NCBI RefSeq assembly: GCF_010726645.1
Contig: NZ_AP022563.1
Span: 310,001-374,000 of the forward strand
Direction: 5' to 3'
DNA: 64,000 nucleotides
Source of the DNA: Mycolicibacterium duvalii
Lineage (GTDB): Bacteria; Actinomycetota; Actinomycetes; Mycobacteriales; Mycobacteriaceae
Part shown: positions 9,160-18,407 of the stretch, in pieces
Numbering within the stretch: the first letter of the stretch is position 1
Layout: each line of letters starts with the position of its first letter
Made by a program: the position numbers and the translations under genes
The notes under the pieces: generated by a model
Told to the model about the DNA's origin: nothing
Seen by the model: only the letters and a program-made list of their open reading frames with translations
The model's database searches: none

Positions 9160-10235
9160 GTACCGCCTCAGCCGTGCACAAGCCGTGGCCGGGACTGATC
9201 GCCGCCTACCGGGACCGGCTGCCGGTCGAGGACAGCTGGACGCCGATCACCCTGCGCGAGGGCGGAACTCCGCTGCTGCCGGCGCCCCGGCTGTCGGAAT
9301 ACACAGGCTGCACCGTGCACCTGAAGGTCGAGGGCCTCAACCCGACGGGTTCGTTCAAGGACCGCGGCATGACGATGGCGGTCACCGAGGCGGTGGCCCG
9401 CGGGCAGCAGGCGGTGTTGTGCGCGTCGACCGGGAACACGTCGGCGTCGGCCGCGGCCTACGCCGCGCGTGCCGGGATCACCTGCGCGGTGCTGGTGCCG
9501 CAGGGCAAGATCGCGATGGGCAAGCTCGCGCAGGCGGTCATGCACGGAGCCAAGATCATTCAGATCGACGGCAACTTCGACGACTGTCTGGAGCTGGCCC
9601 GCAAGCTGACCGCCGATTTCCCGACGGTGTCGCTGGTGAACTCGGTCAACCCGTTCCGCATCGACGGTCAGAAGACCGCGGCCTTCGAGATCGTCGACGC
9701 CCTCGGCGATGCCCCCGACGTGCACGCGCTGCCGGTCGGTAATGCCGGCAACATCACTGCGTACTGGAAGGGTTACACCGAGTACCACCGCGACGGGGTC
9801 GCGCAGCGGCTGCCGCGCATGCTCGGCACCCAGGCTGCGGGCGCCGCGCCCCTGGTGCTCGGGGAGCCGGTCAGCGACCCGGAGACCATCGCCACCGCCA
9901 TCCGCATCGGCTCGCCGGCGTCGTGGAGTTCGGCGGTGGAGGCCCAGCAGCAGTCCGACGGACGCTTCCTGGCGGCCACCGACGAGGAGATCCTGGCCGC
10001 TTACCACCTGGTGGCCCGCGCCGAAGGCGTGTTCGTGGAACCGGCCTCGGCGGCCAGCATCGCCGGTCTGCTCAAGTCGATCGAAGACGGTTGGGTCGCC
10101 CGGGGTTCCACCGTGGTGTGCACCGTCACCGGCAACGGCCTCAAGGACCCCGACACCGCCCTCAAGGGCATGCCCGCGGTCATTCCCGTCCCGGTCGATC
10201 CGGTCGCCGTGGTGGCGAAGCTGGGTCTGGTCTAG
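9156..10235 (+). CDS. thrC: Threonine synthase
   Basis: 359 residues. PLP enzyme that converts O-phosphohomoserine to threonine. The PLP lysine sits in [11 protein letters not shown] at about residues 61-71, with [18 protein letters not shown] as the phosphate-binding loop, [12 protein letters not shown] further on, and the C-terminal [11 protein letters not shown]. The ATG overlaps the thrA stop codon and GGAAGGAACC precedes it. Nine bases separate it from thrB, so thrA, thrC and thrB form one tight transcription unit for threonine synthesis. Confidence 0.96.
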   Translation: MSTASAVHKPWPGLIAAYRDRLPVEDSWTPITLREGGTPLLPAPRLSEYTGCTVHLKVEGLNPTGSFKDRGMTMAVTEAVARGQQAVLCASTGNTSASAAAYAARAGITCAVLVPQGKIAMGKLAQAVMHGAKIIQIDGNFDDCLELARKLTADFPTVSLVNSVNPFRIDGQKTAAFEIVDALGDAPDVHALPVGNAGNITAYWKGYTEYHRDGVAQRLPRMLGTQAAGAAPLVLGEPVSDPETIATAIRIGSPASWSSAVEAQQQSDGRFLAATDEEILAAYHLVARAEGVFVEPASAASIAGLLKSIEDGWVARGSTVVCTVTGNGLKDPDTALKGMPAVIPVPVDPVAVVAKLGLV

Positions 10236-11189
<954 letters not shown>

Positions 11190-11219
11190 GTGAGTGGCCA
11201 GCACCGTGCTGAGGCTCAC
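11190..11219 (+). terminator. Hairpin after thrB, possible terminator without U tract
   Basis: The stem is GTGAG (11190-11194) with CTCAC (11215-11219), and an inner perfect stem CAGCAC/GTGCTG at 11199-11211 has a one-base centre. No T run follows, so it would be a U-less mycobacterial terminator at best. It could equally slow exonucleases at the end of the thr mRNA. Confidence 0.35.
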
Positions 11220-11487
11220 GACATGCCGACCATGGGTTTCTTGCTTCCCTCCCGGATGCGGGTTATTCTCGCAATCGTCCAGCAATCGCAGCGTCTCTGC
11301 CTGCGCCTACACTAGGACGACCACTCTTCTTTCAGGTGTTCAATTTGTGGACTGACGGTTCGCCGTTTTTCGGCGAAGCCCGGCGATCACCGTTGCAGTG
11401 GCAATGGTGTGACCTTCGCGTTCAGCGGATCGGCTGACCGCACCGAACCCCCGCGTGACTCGGTCAGCGAGGGAAGAAAGGAAATCC
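11220..11487 (+). other. Long rho leader region without genes
   Basis: About 270 bases hold no convincing reading frame. TACACT at 11308-11313 is the best -10 candidate, but no good -35 stands in front of it. Transcription from there would give a 5' leader of about 170 bases. Long leaders are known for rho in other bacteria, where Rho limits its own synthesis; nothing in the sequence proves this here. Confidence 0.4.
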
Positions 11488-13473
11488 GTGACCGAAACGG
11501 ACCTCATCACGGCTGGTGGCAGCCCCGCTCCCGCTGAGCTGCCCAATTCCGTGACCCCAGAAGCCTCCGCCGCCGCGGACGACAGCGCGACGCCGGCACC
11601 GGCCGCGACGCGCCGCAGCGGCGCGCTGACCAGCATGGTGCTGCCCGAACTGCGCGCGCTGGCCAAAGAGCTCGGCATCGACGGCGCGTCCGGGATGCGC
11701 AAGGGCGAGCTGGTGGCGGCGATCCGCGAACGGCGCGGAGCGAGCAACGGCGCCGCGGCGTCGAGTGCCCCCGCCGCCGACGCCGCGCCTGCGCCGGAAA
11801 CCGGCGCCGCCGACCAGGCCGCCGACGCCACGCCCGCACGCCGCGAGCGCCGCGCCGCATCCCGTGACCAGGGCAAGCCCGCCGGCGAGCAGACCGCCGG
11901 CCCGGAGCAGTCCGACGCCGAACAGCCCGGATCCGACACCGCCAAGGAGGCGGGACGGGAGAACCGGACCGAGCAGCGCGGCCGGGATGCCCAGGAGTCC
12001 AAGCCCGACCGATCGGGCGACACCGCCGACAAGTCCGAGAAACCGGACCGCTCGGACAGCGGCTCGGGCAACCGTCCGGACGGCGACCAACAGGGCGGCC
12101 AGAACCGCGGCCGCGGGGACGGCAACCGCGCCGAGGGCGGTCGTTCCGACAACCGCTCGGACAACAACCGCGCCGACGGCAACCGCTCCGACAACGATGA
12201 CGACGGCGAGGGCCGGCAGGGTCGGCGCGGGCGGCGGTTCCGCGATCGCCGGCGCCGCGAGCGCGGCGGCGGGGACGGTGGCGGCGGAAACGATCGCGAC
12301 ACCGAACTGCGTGAGGACGACGTCGTCCAGCCGGTCGCCGGCATCCTCGACGTGCTGGACAACTACGCCTTCGTGCGGACCTCCGGCTATCTGGCCGGCC
12401 CCAACGACGTCTACGTCTCGATGAACATGGTGCGCAAGAACGGCCTGCGTCGCGGTGACGCGGTGACCGGCGCCGTGCGTGTCGCCAAGGAGGGCGACGG
12501 CGGCGGGCAGAACTCCCGGCAGAAGTTCAATCCGCTGGTGCGTCTCGACAGCGTCAACGGCAAGCCGGTCGAGGAGGCCAAGAAGCGTCCGGAGTTCAAC
12601 AAGCTCACGCCGCTCTACCCGAACCAGCGGCTGCGCCTCGAGACCTCCGGTGACAAGCTGACCACCCGCGTGATCGACCTGATCATGCCGATCGGCAAGG
12701 GTCAGCGCGCGCTGATCGTGTCCCCGCCCAAGGCCGGCAAGACCACGATCATGCAGGACATCGCCAACGCGATCACCCGCAACAACCCGGAGTGCCATCT
12801 GATGGTCGTGCTCGTCGACGAGCGCCCGGAAGAGGTCACCGACATGCAACGCTCGGTGAAGGGCGAGGTCATCGCGTCGACCTTCGACCGGCCGCCGTCG
12901 GACCACACCCAGGCCGCCGAGCTGGCGATCGAACGTGCCAAGCGCCTGGTCGAGCAGGGCAAGGACGTCGTCGTGCTGCTTGACTCGATCACCCGCCTGG
13001 GCCGCGCCTACAACAACGCCTCACCTGCGTCGGGGCGCATCCTCTCCGGTGGTGTGGACTCGACCGCGCTGTACCCGCCCAAGCGTTTCCTGGGCGCGGC
13101 GCGCAACATCGAAGAAGGCGGCTCGCTGACCATCATCGCCACCGCCATGGTCGAAACCGGCTCCACCGGTGACACGGTGATCTTCGAGGAGTTCAAGGGC
13201 ACCGGCAACGCCGAGCTCAAGCTCGACCGCAAGATCGCCGAGCGACGCGTCTTCCCGGCCGTCGACGTCAACCCGTCGGGCACCCGCAAGGACGAGCTGC
13301 TGCTCTCGCCCGACGAGTTCGCGATCGTGCACAAGCTGCGCCGGGTGCTGTCCGGGCTGGACCCGCACCAGGCCATCGACCTGCTGATGAGCCAGCTGCG
13401 CAAGACCAAGAACAACTACGAGTTCCTGGTCCAGGTCTCCAAGAACACCCCCGGCGGCGCCGACGGCGACTGA
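11488..13473 (+). CDS. rho: Transcription termination factor Rho with long disordered N-terminal insert
   Basis: 661 residues against about 420 for E. coli Rho. RNA-dependent hexameric helicase that ends transcription. A Rho_N helix bundle (MVLPELRALAKELGI) lies near residue 52. It is followed by about 170 residues of low complexity rich in Arg, Asp, Asn, Gly and Ser, with repeats such as NRSDN and RADGNRSDN, before the cold-shock RNA-binding domain (AGILDVLDNYAFVRTSGYL). The motor has Walker A (SPPKAGKTT) and Walker B (VVVLLDSITRLGRAYN). The GTG is chosen because AAAGGAAA precedes it; an upstream in-frame start would add 11 residues. An extra basic N-terminal RNA-binding segment is known from actinobacterial Rho. 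Confidence 0.96.
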   Translation: MTETDLITAGGSPAPAELPNSVTPEASAAADDSATPAPAATRRSGALTSMVLPELRALAKELGIDGASGMRKGELVAAIRERRGASNGAAASSAPAADAAPAPETGAADQAADATPARRERRAASRDQGKPAGEQTAGPEQSDAEQPGSDTAKEAGRENRTEQRGRDAQESKPDRSGDTADKSEKPDRSDSGSGNRPDGDQQGGQNRGRGDGNRAEGGRSDNRSDNNRADGNRSDNDDDGEGRQGRRGRRFRDRRRRERGGGDGGGGNDRDTELREDDVVQPVAGILDVLDNYAFVRTSGYLAGPNDVYVSMNMVRKNGLRRGDAVTGAVRVAKEGDGGGQNSRQKFNPLVRLDSVNGKPVEEAKKRPEFNKLTPLYPNQRLRLETSGDKLTTRVIDLIMPIGKGQRALIVSPPKAGKTTIMQDIANAITRNNPECHLMVVLVDERPEEVTDMQRSVKGEVIASTFDRPPSDHTQAAELAIERAKRLVEQGKDVVVLLDSITRLGRAYNNASPASGRILSGGVDSTALYPPKRFLGAARNIEEGGSLTIIATAMVETGSTGDTVIFEEFKGTGNAELKLDRKIAERRVFPAVDVNPSGTRKDELLLSPDEFAIVHKLRRVLSGLDPHQAIDLLMSQLRKTKNNYEFLVQVSKNTPGGADGD

Positions 13474-13490
13474 GCCGGCCCGCCCCCGGC

Positions 13491-13925
13491 TCACCAGTAG
13501 GGGTCGGTGATCTCACGCAGCGTGATCAGCGCTGCGCGCAGGTCGCCGAAGGCGTTGTCGCCGAGGTGCTTTCGCCACTGCTCTTCGACCCGGCCGACCG
13601 CTGCCGCAGCCGTCCGGCACGCGTGCGCGCCTTTGTCGCTCAGTGTGACGAGGCGGGCCCGCGCATCGGACGGATCGGGCCGGCGCGTCACGTAGCCGGC
13701 CCGTTCCAGCTGGTCGACGAGGGCTCCTGCGGTCTGCTTGGTCACCCGTGCCTGCTCGGCCAGGTCGGTCAGCCGCATGCCGGCGGGGTCAAGGCGCTGC
13801 AGTAGTCGAGACTGTGCCTGCGTGATATCGGTGACGCCCGCATCGGCGAGAGCGTCCATCACCCGGCTCTCGACGTCGCGGTGCGCGATGAACATCAGAG
13901 TGGGGGTCGACGGGTGCTCGGACAC
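13491..13925 (-). CDS. MarR-family transcriptional regulator
   Basis: 144 residues with the MarR winged helix: TDITQAQSRLLQRLDPAGMRLTDLAEQARVTKQTAGALVDQLERAGYVTRRPDPSDARARLVTLSDKG, in which helix 3 and the wing (RRPDPSDARARLV) are typical. Likely a ligand-responsive repressor. It is divergent from the DinB-like gene, and a perfect 19-bp palindrome lies between them about 22 bases upstream of this GTG start. It is therefore probably autoregulated and also controls its neighbour. It is not part of the M. tuberculosis gene order between rho and rpmE, so it belongs to an accessory insertion. The ligand is unknown. Confidence 0.85.
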   Translation of the reverse strand: MSEHPSTPTLMFIAHRDVESRVMDALADAGVTDITQAQSRLLQRLDPAGMRLTDLAEQARVTKQTAGALVDQLERAGYVTRRPDPSDARARLVTLSDKGAHACRTAAAAVGRVEEQWRKHLGDNAFGDLRAALITLREITDPYW

Positions 13926-13946
13926 ACCTTGACTTTAGTACGAGCC

Positions 13947-13965
13947 CCTGACTAATTTAGTCAGG
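13947..13965. promoter_or_regulatory. Perfect 19-bp palindrome, probable MarR operator
   Basis: CCTGACTAATTTAGTCAGG is fully symmetric about its central T. A TTGACT at 13929-13934 and TAATTT at 13953-13958, 18 bases apart, could form the rightward promoter, so a bound repressor would cover the -10. A leftward TACTAA for the marR gene lies at 13936-13941. Confidence 0.7.
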
Positions 13966-13991
13966 AAAGCTGACCACTGAGCGAGGCCGTC

Positions 13992-14561
13992 ATGGACACC
14001 GACACCGCATGGCAACACATCGACACGCAACGTCGAGAGCTCGCCGACCTTCTCGACGGCCTCGACGCCGGGGTGTGGCGGACCCCGTCGCTGTGCACCG
14101 GATGGACCGTGCGCGACGTCGCGGCGCACCTGACCCATTCCACGTTGCCCCTTCCGAGGATGCTCTGGGAGGCCGTGCGGGGTGGGTTCCGGATGGACGC
14201 GGTGATCGACCGGATGGCGCGCGCCGACGACAGCACCCCCGCCGAGCTCACCGCCCGGCTGCGGGCCATGGCCGGGTGCCGGCGGCACCCACCCGGCACC
14301 ACCGTGCGCGACCCGCTGACCGACGTGCTGGTCCACACCCAGGACATCTGCGTCCCGCTCGGCATCGAGCGAGCCATGCCGACCGACGCCGCCGTCGCCG
14401 CGGCCGAGCAGGTGTGGAGTCGGGGCTTCCCGTTCCACGCCCGGCGGCGGTACGCCGGCAAGCAGCTGGTGGCCACCGACGCCGATCTCGTCCTCGGCGA
14501 GGGTGAGCCGGTGCGGGCCCCGATCAGCGATCTGCTGATGATGCTGACCGGGCGGCGCTAG
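13992..14561 (+). CDS. DinB-like / maleylpyruvate isomerase family protein
   Basis: 189 residues. The opening (AWQHIDTQRRELADLLDGLDAGVWRTPSLCTGWTVRDVAAHLTHS) is the typical first half of the actinobacterial mycothiol-dependent maleylpyruvate isomerase family, with a metal-ligand His in AAHLTH; DVLVHTQDI supplies another His. Members are four-helix-bundle metalloenzymes, often thiol transferases that use mycothiol to detoxify compounds. The substrate cannot be told from sequence. It is divergent from marR across a shared palindrome, so expression is probably induced by the MarR ligand. Its last 38 bases overlap, tail to tail, the TetR gene on the other strand. Confidence 0.7.
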   Translation: MDTDTAWQHIDTQRRELADLLDGLDAGVWRTPSLCTGWTVRDVAAHLTHSTLPLPRMLWEAVRGGFRMDAVIDRMARADDSTPAELTARLRAMAGCRRHPPGTTVRDPLTDVLVHTQDICVPLGIERAMPTDAAVAAAEQVWSRGFPFHARRRYAGKQLVATDADLVLGEGEPVRAPISDLLMMLTGRR

Positions 14562-15201
14562 CAGGCGCCGTCTGGTCCGGGTCACACCGCAGCGCCGCGA
14601 CGATGTAGCGCCGCGCATGCCGCAGCACCGACTCGTGGTCGTCGACGTCGCACTTCTCTCCGGGCACTGTCGCCAGGCTCATCATCTGCCGCGCGATCCA
14701 CTCGGCGGCCTCGGCGCAGTCGGTGTTCGGATGGATCTCGCCCTCGTCGACGGCGGCCTGCAGATAGGGCTCCCAGAACGCGGCGATCTCCGGGATCAGC
14801 CCGCGCACGCCAAGTCCCACGCAGGCGGTGAACGCCTCGGGCTCCTCCTGGCGCAGCTTGAGCACCAGAGCCCCGGGGGTCTCGGACTCCTTGCGGGCCA
14901 GCGCGACACCGACCGCGATGCGCTGGTCGAGGCCGCGCACCGCATCGAGACGGGTGCGTGACTCGGTCCAGAACGCGTCGTTGAGGCGCACGATCGCGGC
15001 GCCGAGCAACTCGGCTTTGTCCGGGAAATGGCGGTAGAGCCAGCCCCTGCTGACACCGGCGACCTCGGCTACCTCCGAGACCGTGGTCGCGCGAATTCCC
15101 TTGGCGGTCAGGCACCGTTCCGCGGCGTCGATCAACCGGTCACGCACCGAGGGTTTGGTGTCCGAGGCGGTGACCGAATCGACCGCAGTACCCAGGCTCA
15201 T
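14524..15201 (-). CDS. TetR-family transcriptional regulator
   Basis: 225 residues. The N-terminal DNA-binding domain is clear: VRDRLIDAAERCLTAKGIRATTVSEVAEVAGVSRGWLYRHFPDKAELLGAAI (about residues 19-70). The C-terminal ligand domain is not diagnostic. The ATG start (MSLGTAV) is chosen because the frame upstream reads through the divergent fadD region. It probably represses the divergent acyl-CoA ligase and itself through the dyad at 15273-15290; fatty-acyl-CoA or a related acid is a likely ligand by context. Its 3' end overlaps the DinB-like gene. Confidence 0.85.
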   Translation of the reverse strand: MSLGTAVDSVTASDTKPSVRDRLIDAAERCLTAKGIRATTVSEVAEVAGVSRGWLYRHFPDKAELLGAAIVRLNDAFWTESRTRLDAVRGLDQRIAVGVALARKESETPGALVLKLRQEEPEAFTACVGLGVRGLIPEIAAFWEPYLQAAVDEGEIHPNTDCAEAAEWIARQMMSLATVPGEKCDVDDHESVLRHARRYIVAALRCDPDQTAPASAARSASSADR

Positions 15202-15272
15202 CGGCTTATCTTCGCAAATGACGGGTTTGTGGTGGGGCGATGTGGCCCACCTGTGACCGGTCGAGTAGACAA

Positions 15273-15290
15273 GTACACAAATCTGTATAC
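15273..15290. promoter_or_regulatory. Imperfect 18-bp dyad between tetR and fadD, probable operator
   Basis: GTACACAAATCTGTATAC is symmetric at 14 of 18 positions (GTAyACArAtyTGTrTAC). It lies 72 bases upstream of the TetR start and 20 bases upstream of the chosen fadD start. Size and symmetry suit a TetR dimer site. Confidence 0.5.
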
Positions 15291-15309
15291 CGACGCGAAG
15301 GGCGGGCGG

Positions 15310-16878
15310 GTGGCCGAGACAGTCCAGCAGCTGCTGCGGGAACGCCACGGAGACGACGGAATCGCCGTCACCTACGAGGGGCAGACCTGGACATGGCGCG
15401 AACATCTCGACGACGCCGCGACCCAGGCAGCGGCGCTGATCGCCATCGCCGACCCGGACCGGCCGTTGCACGTGGGCACACTGCTGGGCAACACCCCTGA
15501 CATGCTGACCGCGATGGCGGCCGCGGGACTGGGTGGCTACGTGCTCTGCGGCCTCAACAACACCCGCCGCGGACCGGCCCTGGCGCGCGACGTCCTCCGC
15601 GCCGACTGCCAGGTCGTCCTCACCGATGATCAGCACAGCGAGCTGCTCGACGGGCTGGATCTGCCCGGTGTCCGGGTGCTGGTGGTGGACAGCGCGGAGT
15701 ACAAGAAGCTGCTGGCGGGCGCGGGCGAGCTCACCCCGCACCGGCAACCGAGCCCGACCGACACCTTCATGCTGATCTACACCTCCGGTACCAGCGGTGA
15801 CCCCAAGGCGGTGCAGGTCATGCACGCGATGGTGCTGCTGGCCGGGGCCGCCCTGGCCGATCGCTACCAACTCACCCCTGCCGACGTCTGCTATCTGTCG
15901 ATGCCGCTGTTCCACAGCAACGCGGTCCTGGCCGGGTGGTCGGTGGCCCTCAACGCGGGTGCGGCCATGGCGCCCGCACACTTCTCGGCGTCGCGCTTCC
16001 TCGACGACGTCCGGCGCTACGGCGTCACCTACATGAACTACGTCGGCAAGCCGCTGGCCTACATCCTGGCCGCCCCGGAGCGGCCCGACGACGCCGACAA
16101 CCCGCTGCGCGTCGCGTTCGGCAACGAGGCCACCGACCGCGACATCGCCGAGTTCGCGCGCCGCTTCGGCTGCCAGGTGTGGGACGGCTTCGGCTCCACC
16201 GAGAACGCGGTCACCGTCACCCGCGAAGACGGCTGCCCGCCCGGTTCCATCGGTAAGGGCTTCCCCGGGGTGGCGATCTACGACCCCGAGACGTTGACCG
16301 AATGCGCCGTCGTGCAGTTCGACGAGCACGGCGCGCTGAGCAACCCCGACGACGCGATCGGTGAACTCGTCAACACCCAGGGTGCGGGCATGTTCGCCGG
16401 CTACTACAACGATCCCGGCGCCACCGACGAACGCATGCGCCACGGCATGTTCTGGACCGGTGACCTCGCCTACCGCGACGGCGGCGGCTGGATCTACCTG
16501 GCCGGGCGGACCGCCGACTGGATGCGGGTCGACGGCGAGAACATGACGGCCGCGCCGATCGAACGCATCCTGGTCCGGCTGCCGGCGATCAGCACCGTCG
16601 CGGTGTACCCGGTGCCCGACGACCACGTCGGCGACCAGGTGATGGCCGCGATCGTGCTCCAGGACGGCGCGACGTTGACACCGGAGCAATTCACCGAATT
16701 CCTGGCCGCGCAGCCGGATCTGTCGCCCAAAGCGTGGCCGCGCCACGTCTGGATCACCGAGCAGCTTCCGGCCACCGCCACCAACAAGATCCTCAAACGC
16801 GAGCTGGTCGCGATGGGGGCCACGCCGCCCGGCGGGGTGCGGTGGCGCCGCGACGGCCGCGTCTATCGCCGGGAATAG
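15310..16878 (+). CDS. Acyl-CoA ligase, FadD family (FadD1/FadD17-like)
   Basis: 522 residues from the GTG chosen here, which has GAAGGGCG six bases upstream and leaves the dyad outside the gene. In-frame GTGs at 15253 and 15229 are alternatives. An ANL-superfamily enzyme that makes acyl-AMP and then acyl-CoA: P-loop IYTSGTSGDPK, FGNEATDRDIAEFARRFGCQVWDGFGSTENAV, GDLAYRDGGGWIYLAGRTADWMRVDGENM, and the C-terminal catalytic lysine in ATATNKILKREL. The substrate is probably a medium or long-chain, or side-chain, carboxylic acid. It stands alone with a divergent TetR gene, inserted between rho and rpmE, so it looks like a small regulated acid-uptake module. Confidence 0.85.
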   Translation: MAETVQQLLRERHGDDGIAVTYEGQTWTWREHLDDAATQAAALIAIADPDRPLHVGTLLGNTPDMLTAMAAAGLGGYVLCGLNNTRRGPALARDVLRADCQVVLTDDQHSELLDGLDLPGVRVLVVDSAEYKKLLAGAGELTPHRQPSPTDTFMLIYTSGTSGDPKAVQVMHAMVLLAGAALADRYQLTPADVCYLSMPLFHSNAVLAGWSVALNAGAAMAPAHFSASRFLDDVRRYGVTYMNYVGKPLAYILAAPERPDDADNPLRVAFGNEATDRDIAEFARRFGCQVWDGFGSTENAVTVTREDGCPPGSIGKGFPGVAIYDPETLTECAVVQFDEHGALSNPDDAIGELVNTQGAGMFAGYYNDPGATDERMRHGMFWTGDLAYRDGGGWIYLAGRTADWMRVDGENMTAAPIERILVRLPAISTVAVYPVPDDHVGDQVMAAIVLQDGATLTPEQFTEFLAAQPDLSPKAWPRHVWITEQLPATATNKILKRELVAMGATPPGGVRWRRDGRVYRRE

Positions 16879-16920
16879 CGGTCACCGGCTGCGCGTTTAG
16901 GCTGCTGGCGGTCATCCTGG

Positions 16921-16926
16921 CATAAT
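16921..16926 (+). promoter_or_regulatory. -10 element of rpmE
   Basis: CATAAT with a TGG directly in front (extended -10) is the only strong promoter-like element between fadD and rpmE; TTTAGG at 16896-16901 is a weak -35 with a 19-base spacer. It would give a leader of about 85 bases ending in the rpmE ribosome binding site. Confidence 0.45.
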
Positions 16927-17018
16927 GGATCGCCGACACCTCGGTTCCGGTTCACGCCGCAATCTCTGACAGTTCGCGCAGAGGCGACCCGGGACCCACG
17001 ATCGAAGAGGGAAAGCCA

Positions 17019-17258
17019 ATGAAATCAGGGATTCATCCTGACTACGTCGAGACCACCGTGCTGTGTGGCTGCGGCGCCAGCTTCACCACCCGCAGCACGA
17101 AGAAGAGCGGCCAGATCACCGTCGAGGTCTGCTCGCAGTGCCACCCGTTCTACACCGGCAAGCAGAAGATCCTCGACAGCGGCGGCCGCGTGGCGCGCTT
17201 CGAGAAGCGCTACGGCAAGCGCTCGGCGGGCCAGAACAAGTCCGCAGACGACAAGTAA
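17019..17258 (+). CDS. rpmE: 50S ribosomal protein L31, zinc-binding form
   Basis: 79 residues. The family start [14 protein letters not shown] is followed by CxC (C16, C18) and CxxC (C38, C41), four Cys that bind zinc. This is therefore the C+ paralogue used when zinc is plentiful; the zinc-free form would be encoded elsewhere under Zur control. GAGGGAAAG lies before the ATG. The basic tail [14 protein letters not shown] is usual. A strong hairpin follows the stop, so the transcript may end or be attenuated before prfA. Confidence 0.97.
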   Translation: MKSGIHPDYVETTVLCGCGASFTTRSTKKSGQITVEVCSQCHPFYTGKQKILDSGGRVARFEKRYGKRSAGQNKSADDK

Positions 17259-17268
17259 CCATCCGATC

Positions 17269-17310
17269 GGCGCCCGACCTGCCGCTTTCCGCGCAGGGCG
17301 GGCGCCGTTT
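17269..17310 (+). terminator. Strong hairpin between rpmE and prfA
   Basis: The outer stem GGCGCCCG/CGGGCGCC (17269-17276 with 17299-17306) is perfect. An inner CTGC/GCAG extends it after a two-base bulge, and GTTTCG follows. This is a good stem with a short T run, so a partial terminator that lowers prfA relative to rpmE is likely. Confidence 0.55.
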
Positions 17311-17333
17311 CGTCGGCACGACAAGGAGGCGGG

Positions 17334-18407
17334 GTGACCGACACCGCACCGGGGATCGCTGCCGTCCTCGCCGAACACGCTGATCTGGAACAGCGGATGG
17401 CCGACCCCGAACTGCACGCCGATCCCGGCGCCGCCCGCAAGGTCGGCCGTCGGTTCGCGCAGATCTCGCCGATCGTCGCCACCCACCGCAAGCTCGAGGC
17501 CGCGCGTGGCGACCTCGAGGCGGCCCGGGAACTGGCGGCCGACGACTCCTCGTTCGCCGCGGAGGTCGACGAGTTGTCCGCCACCGTCGCCGAGCTGGAG
17601 ACCCAGCTGGCCGATCTGCTCGCCCCGCGGGACCCGCACGACGCCGACGACATCGTGCTCGAGGTGAAGTCGGGGGAGGGCGGCGAAGAGTCGGCGCTGT
17701 TCGCCGCGGATCTGGCGCGCATGTACATCCGCTACGCCGAGCGGCGCGGATGGACCGTCACCATCCTCGACGAGACCAGCTCCGACCTCGGCGGCTACAA
17801 GGACGCCACGCTGTCGATCCGCAGCAAGGGCGACGCGGCCGACGGGGTGTGGTCGCGGCTGAAGTTCGAAGGCGGGGTGCACCGGGTGCAGCGGGTGCCG
17901 GTCACCGAATCACAGGGCCGGGTGCACACCTCGGCGGCCGGGGTGCTGGTCTACCCCGAGCCCGAGGAGATCGAGCAGGTCCAGATCGACGAGTCCGACC
18001 TGCGCGTCGATGTTTACCGCAGTTCCGGGAAGGGCGGCCAAGGAGTCAATACCACCGACTCCGCGGTGCGCCTGACCCACCTGCCCACCGGCATCGTGGT
18101 GACCTGTCAGAACGAGCGCTCGCAGCTGCAGAACAAGGCGCGCGCCATGCAGGTGCTCGCGGCCCGGCTGCAGGCGCTGGCCGAGGAACAGGCCCAGGCC
18201 GACGCGTCGGCCGACCGCGCCAGCCAGATCCGCACCGTCGACCGCAGCGAACGGATCCGGACCTACAACTTTCCGGAGAACCGGATCGCCGATCACCGGA
18301 TCAACTTCAAGGCCCACAATCTCGACCAGGTGCTCGACGGCGACCTCGACGCACTGTTCGACGCGCTGGCCGCCGCCGACAGGCAGTCCCGGCTGCAGAG
18401 CACGTGA
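17334..18407 (+). CDS. prfA: Peptide chain release factor 1
   Basis: 357 residues. Recognises UAA and UAG stop codons and triggers peptide release. The RF1 tripeptide is PVT (in [16 protein letters not shown]) and the catalytic GGQ lies in [20 protein letters not shown], where the Gln is the target of PrmC methylation. AAGGAGG precedes the GTG start. The stop overlaps the start of prmC, the enzyme that modifies this protein, so synthesis of factor and modifier is coupled. Confidence 0.97.
   Translation: MTDTAPGIAAVLAEHADLEQRMADPELHADPGAARKVGRRFAQISPIVATHRKLEAARGDLEAARELAADDSSFAAEVDELSATVAELETQLADLLAPRDPHDADDIVLEVKSGEGGEESALFAADLARMYIRYAERRGWTVTILDETSSDLGGYKDATLSIRSKGDAADGVWSRLKFEGGVHRVQRVPVTESQGRVHTSAAGVLVYPEPEEIEQVQIDESDLRVDVYRSSGKGGQGVNTTDSAVRLTHLPTGIVVTCQNERSQLQNKARAMQVLAARLQALAEEQAQADASADRASQIRTVDRSERIRTYNFPENRIADHRINFKAHNLDQVLDGDLDALFDALAAADRQSRLQST

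Noticed and set aside
12100..12220. Short repeats in rho considered as a CRISPR or mobile repeat
   Set aside because: They are in-frame codon repeats encoding RSDN/RADGN within a coding region, with no spacer pattern.
11464..12906. 480-codon open frame on the minus strand opposite rho
   Set aside because: A shadow of the GC-rich rho insert; repetitive Val/Ala/Gly translation and no ribosome binding site.
15028..15309. N-terminal extension of FadD from the first in-frame start
   Set aside because: It would overlap the TetR coding region and the operator-like dyad; the GAAGGGCG-GTG start at 15310 fits family length and context better.
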